A stretch of DNA of 64,000 nucleotides from Citrobacter telavivensis (GTDB lineage Bacteria > Pseudomonadota > Gammaproteobacteria > Enterobacterales > Enterobacteriaceae): assembly GCA_009363175.1 (NCBI GenBank), contig CP045205.1, positions 2,418,001-2,482,000 of the forward strand, in the 5' to 3' direction. The notes under the pieces are model-generated. The model worked only from the letters and a program-made list of their open reading frames with translations. It did no database searches and was not told the origin of the DNA. Both the position numbers and the translations under genes were made by a program. Of this stretch, positions 7,181 through 16,475 are shown piece by piece. How positions within the stretch are numbered: the first letter of the stretch is position 1; every line of letters starts with the position of its first letter.

Positions 7181-8592
7181 CAGGTTCTCCTTTTACGTCG
7201 CGCAATGACGACATTTTTGTGGGTATCATTCGGGACGCGAGCAAAGATCACGGCGGGCAAGGCGATGATAAAAGCCATACACAGCCAGGTGTACATAAAG
7301 ACGGTATGGGATGTTCCGCTATCGACCGTCATGTGCTGCTGCCCGAACATCCCTAGCAGCAACCCGGCGACGGTAACACCGATACTCATCGAGAGTTGCA
7401 TAATCATCGACAACAGGCTGTTCCCGCTGCTGGCTAATTCATCCGGCAGATCTTTCAGGGTCAGGGTGTTCATGGAGGAGAAACGCGTCGAGTTGACCAT
7501 GCCCTGAACAAACAGCACCAGCGGCAGCAGGTAATACCAGCCAAGCAGGGCGGTGGACATAAACAGCAGGGTCACCACCGATAGCCCAAGCGTGGTGGTC
7601 ACCAGCACCCGCCGATAGCCAAAGCGGTTAACCACCTGCACGACAATACGTTTCATGCCCATACTGCCGAGCACCATGGGGATCATCATCAACCCGGCGT
7701 GAAACGGGGAGAAGCCAAGACCGATTTGCAAAAAGACCGGCGTCATAAAGGGCAACATGCCGCTGCCGACGCGCCCGGCGAAACTGCCGAACAGCCCCAG
7801 CGAGAAGGTCGGCGTGCGAAACAGGTGGAGGCTGAACAGCGCCCGCGGATTACCTTTGGCATGTACCAAATAGAATAAAATGGCCGCCACACCGCACGCC
7901 ACCAGCGCGCCGAGGGCGAGTGGCGAAATCCCCATTCCCTTGCTGCCGTCCAGCGCGATGGTCAGGACCGCCATCCCTGCCGCCAGCAGCAGAAAACCCG
8001 AGAGGTCAAAGCGCCGGGTTTGCATGGTGTAGTTGGGCATCAGCATCAGCGTGGCGATAGCACCAATGATTCCGACCGGGAGATTGATCAGGAAAATCCA
8101 GTGCCAGGAGGCGTATTCCACGAGGATCCCGCCCAGTGCCGGGCCGAGCAGCGGACCAATCTGGCCCGGCAGTGTGACAAACGTCATCGCCGCCATGTAC
8201 TGCTCACGCGGGACAATTTTCATCACCGTCAGCCTACCGACCGGCACCATCATGGCTCCGCCGATGCCTTGCAACACCCGCGCCATGACCAGTTCATTCA
8301 GCGTGCTGGAGCCCGCGCAGAACAGCGAGCCCAGGGTAAACAGCACAATGGCGGTGAAGAAAATGTTCCGCACGCCGATTTTGTCCGCCAGCCAACCGCT
8401 GGCAGGGAGCATGACCGCCACGGTCAGCACATACGAGACCACGACCATGTGCATATGCAACGGGCTTTCCCCGAGGCTTTTTGCCATCGAGGGAAGCGCG
8501 GTATTGACGATGGTGGTATCCAGCGACTGCATAAAAAAGCCGAATGCCACAATCCACAGTTGCCAGCGGGTGCTGTTGGGAAGTTCTGTCAT
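7180..8592 (-). CDS. mdtD: MFS transporter MdtD
   Basis: The product is 470 residues, a DHA2-type drug:H+ antiporter-family protein with about 14 predicted membrane segments. The motif LADKIGVRN near residue 65 fits the loop 2-3 signature of the superfamily. It lies inside the mdtABCD-baeSR operon, and its start overlaps the mdtC stop by 4 bases. In E. coli MdtD is not needed for the multidrug resistance given by MdtABC and has been linked to citrate/iron export instead (also called IceT in Salmonella). Its substrate here is therefore uncertain. Confidence 0.92.
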   Translation of the reverse strand: MTELPNSTRWQLWIVAFGFFMQSLDTTIVNTALPSMAKSLGESPLHMHMVVVSYVLTVAVMLPASGWLADKIGVRNIFFTAIVLFTLGSLFCAGSSTLNELVMARVLQGIGGAMMVPVGRLTVMKIVPREQYMAAMTFVTLPGQIGPLLGPALGGILVEYASWHWIFLINLPVGIIGAIATLMLMPNYTMQTRRFDLSGFLLLAAGMAVLTIALDGSKGMGISPLALGALVACGVAAILFYLVHAKGNPRALFSLHLFRTPTFSLGLFGSFAGRVGSGMLPFMTPVFLQIGLGFSPFHAGLMMIPMVLGSMGMKRIVVQVVNRFGYRRVLVTTTLGLSVVTLLFMSTALLGWYYLLPLVLFVQGMVNSTRFSSMNTLTLKDLPDELASSGNSLLSMIMQLSMSIGVTVAGLLLGMFGQQHMTVDSGTSHTVFMYTWLCMAFIIALPAVIFARVPNDTHKNVVIARRKRRT

Positions 8593-11500
8593 GTCTCTGT
8601 TATCGGTTTACGGTGTTTACGCGAAAAACGCAGCCGCAGACGGTCGAAAAAGAGGTACACCACTGGAGTGGTGTAAAGCGTTAACAACTGGCTCATCACC
8701 AGACCGCCGACGATGGTAATCCCCAGCGGCTGGCGCAGTTCAGAACCGTCGCCGCCGGAAAGCACCAGCGGCAGCGCGCCAAACAGCGCGGCCAGCGTGG
8801 TCATCATTATCGGACGAAAGCGCAGCAGACAGGCCTGGAAAATCGCCTGCTCCGGGGTGAGGTTGCCATGCCTTTGCGCTTCCAGCGCAAAATCGACCAT
8901 CATGATGGCGTTTTTCTTCACGATGCCAATTAATAGCATGATCCCTATCAGGGCGATTAGGCTGAACGGGGCATCGAAAATCTCCAGCGCCAGCAGCGCG
9001 CCCACCCCAGCCGAGGGAAGGGTGGAGAGGATGGTCAGCGGATGAACGTAACTTTCGTACAGCATACCGAGCACAATATAGACCGTGGCAATCGCGGCAA
9101 TGATCAGGATAACCTGGGAATTCATCGTTTCCTGGAAAACCTGCGCGGTACCGGCAAAACTGCCGCGCACGGTGGACGGTACGCCAAGCTGGGTCATCGC
9201 CCGATGAATGGCATCACTGGCTTCTGACAGCGAGGAGCCCGTTGGCAGGTTGAAGGAGATGGTGGACGCCGCCGACAGGCCCTGATGGTTCACCGACAGC
9301 GGCGCGTTCGCCGGTTGCCATTTGGCAAACCAGGAGAGCGGAATCGCTTTGCCGTCGCTGTTAATGACGTACATTTTCTCCAGCGCGCTGATGTCCTGGG
9401 TGTAGCGTGGATCGACTTCCATCACCACTTTATACTGGTTCATCGGCTGATAGATGGTGGAGATTTGCCGCTGACCAAAGGCGTTGTTCAACAGGCTGTT
9501 AGCCGCTTGCACGTCAATGCCCAGTCGCGACATGGTTTCACGATCGTAGATGAGATTCATCTCCGCCCCGTTGTCCTGTTGATCTGAATTGACGTCCGCC
9601 AGTTGGGGGAGAGCGGCTAAGGCTTTACGAATCTTCGGTTCCCATTCGCGCAGCGCGGCCAGATCGTCTGACAGCAGCGTGTACTGGTAGCTGGCATTGG
9701 ACTGGCGTCCGCCGACGCGAATATCCTGTACCGCCATCAGAAACAGATTGGCGCCTGGCTCTTTTGCCAGTTTCACCCGCAGGCGGTCAATCACCTGTTG
9801 CGCGGTTTCCCGACGTTCGTCGCGGGACTTAAGGGTGATGAACATCATCCCGCTGTTGACCCGTGAGCCGCCGGTAAACCCGGTGACATTATCCACCGCC
9901 GGGTCGTCGCGAATGATCTTCATAAAGTCCTGGAGCTTGCCGCGCATCGCCTGGAACGAGATGCTCTGATCGGCCTGAATCCCGCCCATCAGTACGCCGG
10001 TGTCCTGCTCCGGGAAGAAAGTTTTCGGGATCGAAATGTAGAGCCAGATATTCAGCGCAATGGTGCTGAGCAGCACCACGCCGACCAGTCGCGTATGGTT
10101 GAGCACCCATTTCAACGACTTACCGTAGCCCTGTTGCAGCGCGACCAGCATGCGGCCAAATCCGCGCAGCCGCTTCTGCTCCCGCGGCTGGCTGGATTTC
10201 AGCATCCAGCCGCACATCATCGGGGTGAGCGTGAGCGAAACCAGCAGTGAAATACCAATTGCCACCGACAGCGTGACGGCAAATTCACGCAGTAATCGCC
10301 CCGGCAGCCCGCCCATCAGCAGTAACGGCAAGAACACCGCGACCAGCGACAGGCTCATGGACAGCACGGTAAAGCCGACTTCTCGCGTCCCCTGAAGCGC
10401 GGCCTGCAAGGGTTTCATTCCGGCTTCCAGATGGCGCGAGATATTTTCCAGCACCACGATGGCATCATCGACCACAAATCCGGTGGCGATGGTTAGCGCC
10501 ATCAGCGACAGGTTATTGAGGCTGAACCCACACAGATACATCGCGGCAAAGGTGCCAATTAACGAAACCGGAACCGCCACGGCAGGGATCAGCGTGGCGC
10601 GTCCGGAGCGCAGGAATAAAAAGACCACCAGAATGACCAGCGCCACAGAAATGATCAGCGTTTGTTCGACCTCTTCCAGTGAAGCGCGAATGGTTGGCGA
10701 GCGGTCCTGGGCGATTTGCATATCAATCGAGGCCGGGATGGTGGACTGCAATTCCGGGAGTCTGGCCCGGATGCTGTCGACCGTCTGGATAATGTTGGCT
10801 TCCGGCAGCTTGCGGATCATCAGCAAAATCGCCGGTTTGGCGTTGGTCATCCCGGCGTTGCGTACATCCTGCACCGAATCCGTCACCGTGGCGACATCGC
10901 CCAGCCGTACGGCACCGCCATTGTTATAGTGAATAATCAGAGGCTGATATTCCGCCGCCGTTTTGAGTTCGTCATTGGTCTGGATCTGCCAGCGATGCGT
11001 GGTATCTTCCAGCGCGCCCTGCGGTTTGCGCACGTTAGCGTTGCTGATGGCCGTGCGCACGTCATCCAGCGAGACGCCCTGGTTAAACAGCGCCTGCGGA
11101 TTCAACCCAACGCGCACGGCGGGCAGCGAACTCCCCCCCACATCAACATCGCCGACGCCATCGATTTGCGCGATGGTCTGCGCCAGTTGGGTTGAGGCGA
11201 AGTCGTACAGCTCACCCTGTGAATACGTTTCTGATGTCAGCGTCAGAATCATAATCGGCGCGTCGGACGGGTTCGCCTTGCGGTAGGTGGGACGGCTTGG
11301 CATCCCGCTTGGCAGCAGACTTTGCGCAGCGTTAATCGCCGCTTGTACATCCCGCGCTGCGCCGTTGATATCGCGATCGAAGTTAAACTGCAGAATGATG
11401 CGCGTGCTGCCCAGCGAACTGCTTGAGGTCATCTCACTGACCCCGGCAATGCGGCCCAGCGAGCGCTCCAGCGGCGTGGCTACGGATGACGCCATCGTCT

Positions 11501-11669
11501 CTGGCGAGGCACCCGGCAGCGACGCGCTGACCATGATCACCGGAAAATCGACCTGCGGCAGCGGGGCAACGGGCAACAGTCTAAAGCCCAGCACGCCGCA
11601 CAGGGTGATGGCGAGGGAGATTAAAATCGTCGCCACCGGACGGTAAATGAAGAGGGCGAAAAACCTCAT
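8589..11669 (-). CDS. mdtC: RND efflux pump subunit MdtC
   Basis: The product is 1026 residues, an inner-membrane resistance-nodulation-division transporter with 12 membrane segments and two large periplasmic porter domains. It begins MRFFALFIYRPVATILI, with the first membrane helix at about 12-30. The transmembrane aspartates typical of the proton relay are visible in ATGFVVDDAIVVLENI. It forms a heterotrimer with MdtB (two MdtB, one MdtC in E. coli), works with MdtA and TolC, and exports novobiocin and bile salts. Its ATG follows the mdtB stop with no gap, fitting fixed co-translation. Confidence 0.97.
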   Translation of the reverse strand: MRFFALFIYRPVATILISLAITLCGVLGFRLLPVAPLPQVDFPVIMVSASLPGASPETMASSVATPLERSLGRIAGVSEMTSSSSLGSTRIILQFNFDRDINGAARDVQAAINAAQSLLPSGMPSRPTYRKANPSDAPIMILTLTSETYSQGELYDFASTQLAQTIAQIDGVGDVDVGGSSLPAVRVGLNPQALFNQGVSLDDVRTAISNANVRKPQGALEDTTHRWQIQTNDELKTAAEYQPLIIHYNNGGAVRLGDVATVTDSVQDVRNAGMTNAKPAILLMIRKLPEANIIQTVDSIRARLPELQSTIPASIDMQIAQDRSPTIRASLEEVEQTLIISVALVILVVFLFLRSGRATLIPAVAVPVSLIGTFAAMYLCGFSLNNLSLMALTIATGFVVDDAIVVLENISRHLEAGMKPLQAALQGTREVGFTVLSMSLSLVAVFLPLLLMGGLPGRLLREFAVTLSVAIGISLLVSLTLTPMMCGWMLKSSQPREQKRLRGFGRMLVALQQGYGKSLKWVLNHTRLVGVVLLSTIALNIWLYISIPKTFFPEQDTGVLMGGIQADQSISFQAMRGKLQDFMKIIRDDPAVDNVTGFTGGSRVNSGMMFITLKSRDERRETAQQVIDRLRVKLAKEPGANLFLMAVQDIRVGGRQSNASYQYTLLSDDLAALREWEPKIRKALAALPQLADVNSDQQDNGAEMNLIYDRETMSRLGIDVQAANSLLNNAFGQRQISTIYQPMNQYKVVMEVDPRYTQDISALEKMYVINSDGKAIPLSWFAKWQPANAPLSVNHQGLSAASTISFNLPTGSSLSEASDAIHRAMTQLGVPSTVRGSFAGTAQVFQETMNSQVILIIAAIATVYIVLGMLYESYVHPLTILSTLPSAGVGALLALEIFDAPFSLIALIGIMLLIGIVKKNAIMMVDFALEAQRHGNLTPEQAIFQACLLRFRPIMMTTLAALFGALPLVLSGGDGSELRQPLGITIVGGLVMSQLLTLYTTPVVYLFFDRLRLRFSRKHRKPITET

Positions 11670-14600
11670 TTACGCCTCCTCTTTCCGGTGAGAGAAGCGG
11701 TTTTTCATATACAGCGACAGGCGGTCAAACAGCAGATAGATAACCGGGGTGGTGAAAAGCGTCAGAACCTGGCTGACCAGTAAGCCGCCTACCATGCCGA
11801 TCCCCAGCGGACGGCGCAGTTCCGCCCCCACACCCGTACTCAGCATCAGCGGCAGGGCGCCCAGCAGCGCCGCCAGTGTGGTCATCAGGATCGGACGAAA
11901 GCGCAGCAGACAGGCCTGGAAAATCGCCTCGCGCGGCGCCATCCCCTGTTCGCGCTCAGCGGCAAGGGCAAAGTCGATCATCATGATGGCGTTCTTCTTC
12001 ACGATGCCGATCAGCAAAATAATGCCGATGATGGCGATAACGCCCAGTTCGCTACCGGCAATCATCAGCGCCAGCAGCGCCCCGACTCCCGCCGTGGGCA
12101 GCGTTGAGAGAATGGTGATCGGATGAATAAAGCTTTCATACAGCACGCCGAGCACGATATACATCGCCACCACCGCCGCAACAATCAGCCAGATAGTGCT
12201 GCTTAGCGCTGCCTGGAAGGCGAGGGTGCTGCCCTGGAACTGAGTGGTGATATCTACCGGCAGATTCAGCGTTTTTTCGGCGTCCAGAATCGACTGGACC
12301 GCATCACCCAGCGAATAACCGTCCGGAACGTTAAACGAGATGGTGGTGACCGGGAACTGATCCAGATGATTGACTGAGAGCGGCGCAAAGCGCTGCTCCA
12401 CTTTAGCGATGGCGCTGAGCGGTACCATGCCGCCGTCGCTGCTGGTCAGACGGACTGAATCCAGCGCCGCCAGCCCAGGCGTGTTTTCGGTATCGTGTTC
12501 CAGCACCACGCGATACTGATTCGCCTGGGTGTAGATAGTGGAAATCAGGCGCTGACCGAAGGCGTTATACAGCGCGTTATCGACATCCGCCATGCTGATC
12601 CCCAGCCGACTGGCGCTGTCGCGATCGACATTCACATACGCCACCAGGCCCTGGTCCTGCCAGTCGCTGCTGACGTCAGAAAGCTGTGGTAACGCTTGCA
12701 GTTTTTCCATCAATTGCGGCACCCACGTGCTGAGGGCATCCAGCGAGGTGGCCTGTAGAGTGAACTGATACTGCGTGCGACTCACCTGGGTATCAATCGT
12801 CAGATCCTGCGTCGGTTGCAGATACAGATCGACGCCCGGCACTCTTGCCACCGCGTCCTGCAAACGGGCGATCACTTTCTGGACGCGGTCGTCACGCTCG
12901 TCGAGCGGCTTCAGGTTGATTTGCAGACGCGCGCTGTTCAGCGACGGGTTGGTACCATCGACGCCGACAAAGGAGGTCAGGCTCTCAACCGCCGGATCTT
13001 TCAGAATCACATCCGACACCTGGCGCTGGCGCTGGGCCATACTGGTAAAGGAACTGGACTGCGGTGCCTGTAGCGTGCCCTGAATGATGCCGTTATCCTG
13101 GACAGGGAAGAAGCCTTTCGGAATAAACACCCACAGCATGATGCTTAACAGCAGGGTGCCCAGCGCCACGCTCAGCGTCAGCCACGGATGGTTCAGCACT
13201 TTCGCCAGCCAGTGTCCGTAGCCCGCAATCACGCGGTCAAACATTTTTTCCGACGCGCGGGAGAAGCGGTTTTGCTTACGCAATGACTCCTGGCTCAGCA
13301 TTCTGGCGCACATCATCGGCGTCAGGGTTAACGACACCACGGCGGAGATTAAAATCGCCACTGCCAGCGTCACGGCAAATTCGCGGAACAGGCGCCCCAC
13401 AATATCGCCCATGAACAATAGCGGGATCAGGACCGCAATCAGCGAGAAGGTTAACGAAATAATGGTAAAGCCGATTTCGCCAGCCCCCTTCAGCGCGGCC
13501 GTCAGCGGTTTTTCCCCTTTTTCGATGTAACGCGAAATGTTTTCGATAACCACGATCGCATCATCCACCACAAAGCCAGTGGCAATGGTCAGCGCCATTA
13601 GCGTCAGATTGTTGATAGAGAAATCGAGAAACACCATCACCGCAAAGGTCCCGATCAGCGACAGCGGGACGGCGACGCCAGGAATAATGGTGGCGGGAAT
13701 ATTGCGCAGGAAAAGATAGATGATCATCACGACCAGCGCGATGGCCAGCATTAACTCGAACTGGGTGTCGCTCACCGAGGCGCGGATATTGGTGGTGCGA
13801 TCGGACAGTACCGTTACGTTCACCGACTTCGGCAGGCTCTCTTTGAGCTGTGGTAGCATCTGATGAATGCTGTCTGCCGTTGAGATGATGTTAGCGCCAG
13901 GCTGGCGCTGGACGTTCATCACTATGGCCTGTTCTTTGTTTGCCCATGCGCCAAGCCAGCTGTTTTCCGCCCCTTGTTCAACGGTGGCGACGTCACCAAG
14001 ACGAACCGGCGCACCATTTTGATAAGCAATGATAAGCTGGCGGTATTCGTCGGCGGACTGCATCTGATCGTTTGCCGAGAGCGTGACCGCCCGGGTGGGG
14101 CCATCGAGGCTGCCTTTGGCGGAGTTGACGTTCGCCCCGGTAATCGCCGTACGGACGGTTTCGCTGGTCAGGCCCAGCGCGGCAATGGCCTGCGCATTGA
14201 GCTTCACGCGGACCGCCGGGCGTTGACCGCCGGAGAGCGTCACTAACCCGACGCCGGAGACCTGAGAGATCTTCTGCGCTACGCGGGTTTCTACCATGTC
14301 TTCCACCTGAGTCATTGGCATGGCGGTGGACGTCACCGCCAGCGTCATGATCGGCGGATCGGCAGGGTTGACTTTACTGTAGACCGGCGGGTTTGGCAGG
14401 TCGCTCGGCAGCAGATTGGTGGCGGCGTTAATGGCCGCCTGAACTTCCTGCTCGGCCACATCCAGCGGCAGAGTCAACTGGAACTGGAGGGTCACCACCG
14501 ATGCGCCGCCGGAGCTTTGCGACGACATCTGCTTCAGACCAGACATCTGACCAAACTGCCGTTCCAGCGGCGCGGTAACCGCAGAGGTCATCACGTCCGG

Positions 14601-14792
14601 GCTGGCGCCAGGATACAGCGTTACCACTTGAATGGTGGGGTAGTCCACCTCTGGCAGCGCAGAGACGGGCAGGAAACGATAGCCAATGATCCCGGCGAGA
14701 AGAATTGCCACCATCAGCAGCGTGGTGGCGACAGGACGCATAATAAACAGGCGCGACGGGCCGCCTGTGCTGCTCGGAGGTAACACCTGCAT
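11670..14792 (-). CDS. mdtB: RND efflux pump subunit MdtB
   Basis: The product is 1040 residues, the partner RND protein of MdtC and clearly homologous to it along its whole length. Shared blocks include GFVVDDAIVVIENI and LLIGIVKKNAIMM. It has 12 membrane helices plus periplasmic porter and docking domains. In E. coli, mutational work indicates that MdtB carries proton translocation while MdtC is more involved in drug binding. The start overlaps the mdtA stop by one base (TGATG). The two adjacent homologous pump genes arose by duplication and keep distinct roles. Confidence 0.97.
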   Translation of the reverse strand: MQVLPPSSTGGPSRLFIMRPVATTLLMVAILLAGIIGYRFLPVSALPEVDYPTIQVVTLYPGASPDVMTSAVTAPLERQFGQMSGLKQMSSQSSGGASVVTLQFQLTLPLDVAEQEVQAAINAATNLLPSDLPNPPVYSKVNPADPPIMTLAVTSTAMPMTQVEDMVETRVAQKISQVSGVGLVTLSGGQRPAVRVKLNAQAIAALGLTSETVRTAITGANVNSAKGSLDGPTRAVTLSANDQMQSADEYRQLIIAYQNGAPVRLGDVATVEQGAENSWLGAWANKEQAIVMNVQRQPGANIISTADSIHQMLPQLKESLPKSVNVTVLSDRTTNIRASVSDTQFELMLAIALVVMIIYLFLRNIPATIIPGVAVPLSLIGTFAVMVFLDFSINNLTLMALTIATGFVVDDAIVVIENISRYIEKGEKPLTAALKGAGEIGFTIISLTFSLIAVLIPLLFMGDIVGRLFREFAVTLAVAILISAVVSLTLTPMMCARMLSQESLRKQNRFSRASEKMFDRVIAGYGHWLAKVLNHPWLTLSVALGTLLLSIMLWVFIPKGFFPVQDNGIIQGTLQAPQSSSFTSMAQRQRQVSDVILKDPAVESLTSFVGVDGTNPSLNSARLQINLKPLDERDDRVQKVIARLQDAVARVPGVDLYLQPTQDLTIDTQVSRTQYQFTLQATSLDALSTWVPQLMEKLQALPQLSDVSSDWQDQGLVAYVNVDRDSASRLGISMADVDNALYNAFGQRLISTIYTQANQYRVVLEHDTENTPGLAALDSVRLTSSDGGMVPLSAIAKVEQRFAPLSVNHLDQFPVTTISFNVPDGYSLGDAVQSILDAEKTLNLPVDITTQFQGSTLAFQAALSSTIWLIVAAVVAMYIVLGVLYESFIHPITILSTLPTAGVGALLALMIAGSELGVIAIIGIILLIGIVKKNAIMMIDFALAAEREQGMAPREAIFQACLLRFRPILMTTLAALLGALPLMLSTGVGAELRRPLGIGMVGGLLVSQVLTLFTTPVIYLLFDRLSLYMKNRFSHRKEEA

Positions 14793-16039
14793 CAGGAGCG
14801 TGCTCCTTTCTTACCGTAGTCGCGGCTGGTGGCTTTTGCATCGGTTGTGGTGGCGGTCTGTGCTTCCACCACTTCCACCTTCGCCCCTTCCGTCAGGCGG
14901 TCAATCCCATCGGTAACGACGCGGTCGCCTGCCGAAATCCCGGCGCTGATCACCACCCTCTGGCTGTCCTGAATGCCCGTTTTAACCAGATGCTTACTGA
15001 CCTTATTTTCATCGTTCAGCACCCAGACGAAGTGACCCTCGTTGCCCATTTGCAGAGCGGCGGTCGGGATCACCACGGCGTTTTGTTCAGTGTCGACCAG
15101 CATCCGGGCATTGACAAACTGGTTCGGGAACAGCGCGTCATCCTGATTATCAAAGCGAGCCTTCACTTTAATCGTTCCGGTGGTGGCATCGATCTGGTTA
15201 TCCAGACTCAGCAGCACACCCGCGCTGAGCTTTTTCGAGTTGGTCCGATCCCAGGCTTCAACCACCAGCGGCTGTCCGCTTTTTTGTGCCTGTACCACGG
15301 TGGCGATGTCACTTTCTGGCAGGGTGAACACCAGATCGATGGGATGTGTTTGAGTAATCACCACAATGCCGGTGGTATCGCCGCTGGAAATCTGATTGCC
15401 GACATCGACCTGTTTCAGACCGACGCGACCATCGACCGGCGCGGTGATGCGGCTCCAGTCGAGTTGCAGTTGCGCGCTGGCGACGCTGGCCTCATCGGCC
15501 TTAATCGTGCCCTCGGATTCGCTCACCAGCGCCTGCTGGGCATCCAGCTCCTGGCGGGAGACTAAATTGCTTTTGACCAGTTGCTGGTAACGGGCCAGAT
15601 CGCGCCGCGCGTTGGCGAGGGTGGCTTTGTCTTTCGCCAGGACGCCCTGCGCCTGTGCCAGCGCCACTTTAAACTGGCTGGGATCGATCTCCGCCAGCAG
15701 GTCACCGGCTTTAACCTGTTGTCCTTCCTGAAAATGAAGCGCCAGCAGTTGTCCATCCACGCGGCTACGCACGGTGACGGTGTTGGCAGCGGTAATCGTG
15801 CCCAGTCCGGAGAGATAGCGAGGAACAGCCTGCTCCGTGGCGGTCGCGGCCTGAACCGGCGCGAGTGGGCCCGAGCGCATGCCGCGACGACCTGCGCCAG
15901 CCGTTGGCTTCGCTTGCCCGGTTGCGCCGGGCGCTGTGCTCTGCGGTTCACTACGGTTCTGCCAGAACCAGAATGCGGCGATGGCGGCGATGACCACCAC
16001 GATGGCGATCGTCCAGCGGGATTTGTTACTGCCTTTCAT
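14792..16039 (-). CDS. mdtA: Membrane fusion protein MdtA
   Basis: The product is 415 residues, a periplasmic adaptor of the HlyD/AcrA family that links the MdtBC pump to TolC. An N-terminal membrane anchor is visible at about 9-27 (WTIAIVVVIAAIAAFWFW). Then come the biotinyl-lipoyl-like halves (VRSRVDGQLLALHFQEGQ and TAPVDGRVGLKQVDVGNQ) around an alpha-helical hairpin (about 125-190), followed by the beta-barrel domain. There is no lipobox cysteine near the start, unlike AcrA. First gene of the operon, behind a BaeR box. Confidence 0.97.
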   Translation of the reverse strand: MKGSNKSRWTIAIVVVIAAIAAFWFWQNRSEPQSTAPGATGQAKPTAGAGRRGMRSGPLAPVQAATATEQAVPRYLSGLGTITAANTVTVRSRVDGQLLALHFQEGQQVKAGDLLAEIDPSQFKVALAQAQGVLAKDKATLANARRDLARYQQLVKSNLVSRQELDAQQALVSESEGTIKADEASVASAQLQLDWSRITAPVDGRVGLKQVDVGNQISSGDTTGIVVITQTHPIDLVFTLPESDIATVVQAQKSGQPLVVEAWDRTNSKKLSAGVLLSLDNQIDATTGTIKVKARFDNQDDALFPNQFVNARMLVDTEQNAVVIPTAALQMGNEGHFVWVLNDENKVSKHLVKTGIQDSQRVVISAGISAGDRVVTDGIDRLTEGAKVEVVEAQTATTTDAKATSRDYGKKGARS

Positions 16040-16074
16040 CGTTATGAGTTTCTCATCCTGAAACGTTTCACGGA

Positions 16075-16110
16075 ATGATACTAGTTTAGTCAGCCATCAA
16101 GGGAGAAAAA
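16075..16110 (-). promoter_or_regulatory. mdtA promoter with BaeR box
   Basis: On the minus strand TTTTTCTCCCTTGATGGC (16110-16093) matches the reported BaeR box TTTTTCTCCATDATTGGC at 15 of 18 positions. A -10 candidate TATCAT (16080-16075) follows with spacing that puts the -35 region inside the box, as for class II activators. The mdtA start lies 35 bases further on. This fits direct self-activation of the operon by phosphorylated BaeR. Confidence 0.75.
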
Positions 16111-16273
16111 TGGAGGAATTATGAAACCCGGTACGGATTCATCCGAATGGCGGCGCGCTTTGCGAGGCGCTACGCAGCAATCATCGTCGAATAAAACGTA
16201 TGTAAAATTGTGCGCTACAGTGGCGGCACGGCAAAAAGGAGGTAAGCCACGGATTTCAGCAGGATGCTGGAAC

Positions 16274-16414
16274 GGGAAAGCCCCTCCCGAGGAAGGGGCC
16301 AAAATAAGGAAAGGGTTATGATGAGGCTAGTCATCATACTGGTGATACTCTTAGTGATCAGTTTCCACACTTACTAAGATACCAGGGGGAGGGGTAACCC
16401 TCCCTTGCCCTCAC
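16274..16414 (-). ncRNA. sib: Sib-type antitoxin RNA (antisense to ibs)
   Basis: Minus-strand transcript inferred from a strong promoter at 16448-16420, a 5' GC hairpin around GGGAGGGTTACCCCTCCC, full complementarity to the ibs frame, and a terminator stem (GCCCCT/AGGGGC, 16299-16280) followed by TTTCCC. Length of about 140 nt fits the Sib (QUAD) RNAs. In E. coli Sib RNAs pair with ibs mRNA and block synthesis of the toxic peptide; sibA and sibB lie at this same place next to mdtA. Ends are estimates. Confidence 0.75.
16318..16377 (+). CDS. ibs: Ibs-type toxic membrane peptide
   Basis: The frame encodes 19 residues, MMRLVIILVILLVISFHTY, almost the pattern of E. coli Ibs toxins (short N-terminus, one isoleucine/valine/leucine-rich membrane helix, SF.xY end). 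A ribosome site AAGGAAAGGG precedes the first ATG. Ibs peptides insert in the inner membrane and depolarise it when overproduced. The Sib RNA on the other strand covers the whole gene. Only one copy is present here, against two in E. coli K-12 between yegL and mdtA. Which K-12 paralogue it corresponds to cannot be told. Confidence 0.85.
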   Translation: MMRLVIILVILLVISFHTY

Positions 16415-16419
16415 TCCTG

Positions 16420-16448
16420 ACGTTAAGCCACACAAACAGGAATGTCAA
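16420..16448 (-). promoter_or_regulatory. Promoter of the sib antisense RNA
   Basis: Minus strand has a perfect -35 TTGACA (16448-16443), a 17-base spacer and a weaker -10 TAACGT (16425-16420). It points into the region antisense to ibs, with a start expected near 16414. A consensus -35 fits the constitutive, abundant expression of Sib RNAs. Confidence 0.65.
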
Positions 16449-16475
16449 TCCATCCGCATTCAGCATGCGAGGCGT

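Noticed and set aside
7059..7244. Small frames around the mdtD-baeS junction
   Set aside because: They are shadows of overlapping operon genes; the TGATG junction explains the local sequence.
16090..16302. Two small overlapping frames (minus 16090-16302, plus 16121-16321) between mdtA and ibs
   Set aside because: They lie opposite each other, show no ribosome site or recognisable family, and overlap the BaeR box region and the Sib terminator. They were not called as genes.
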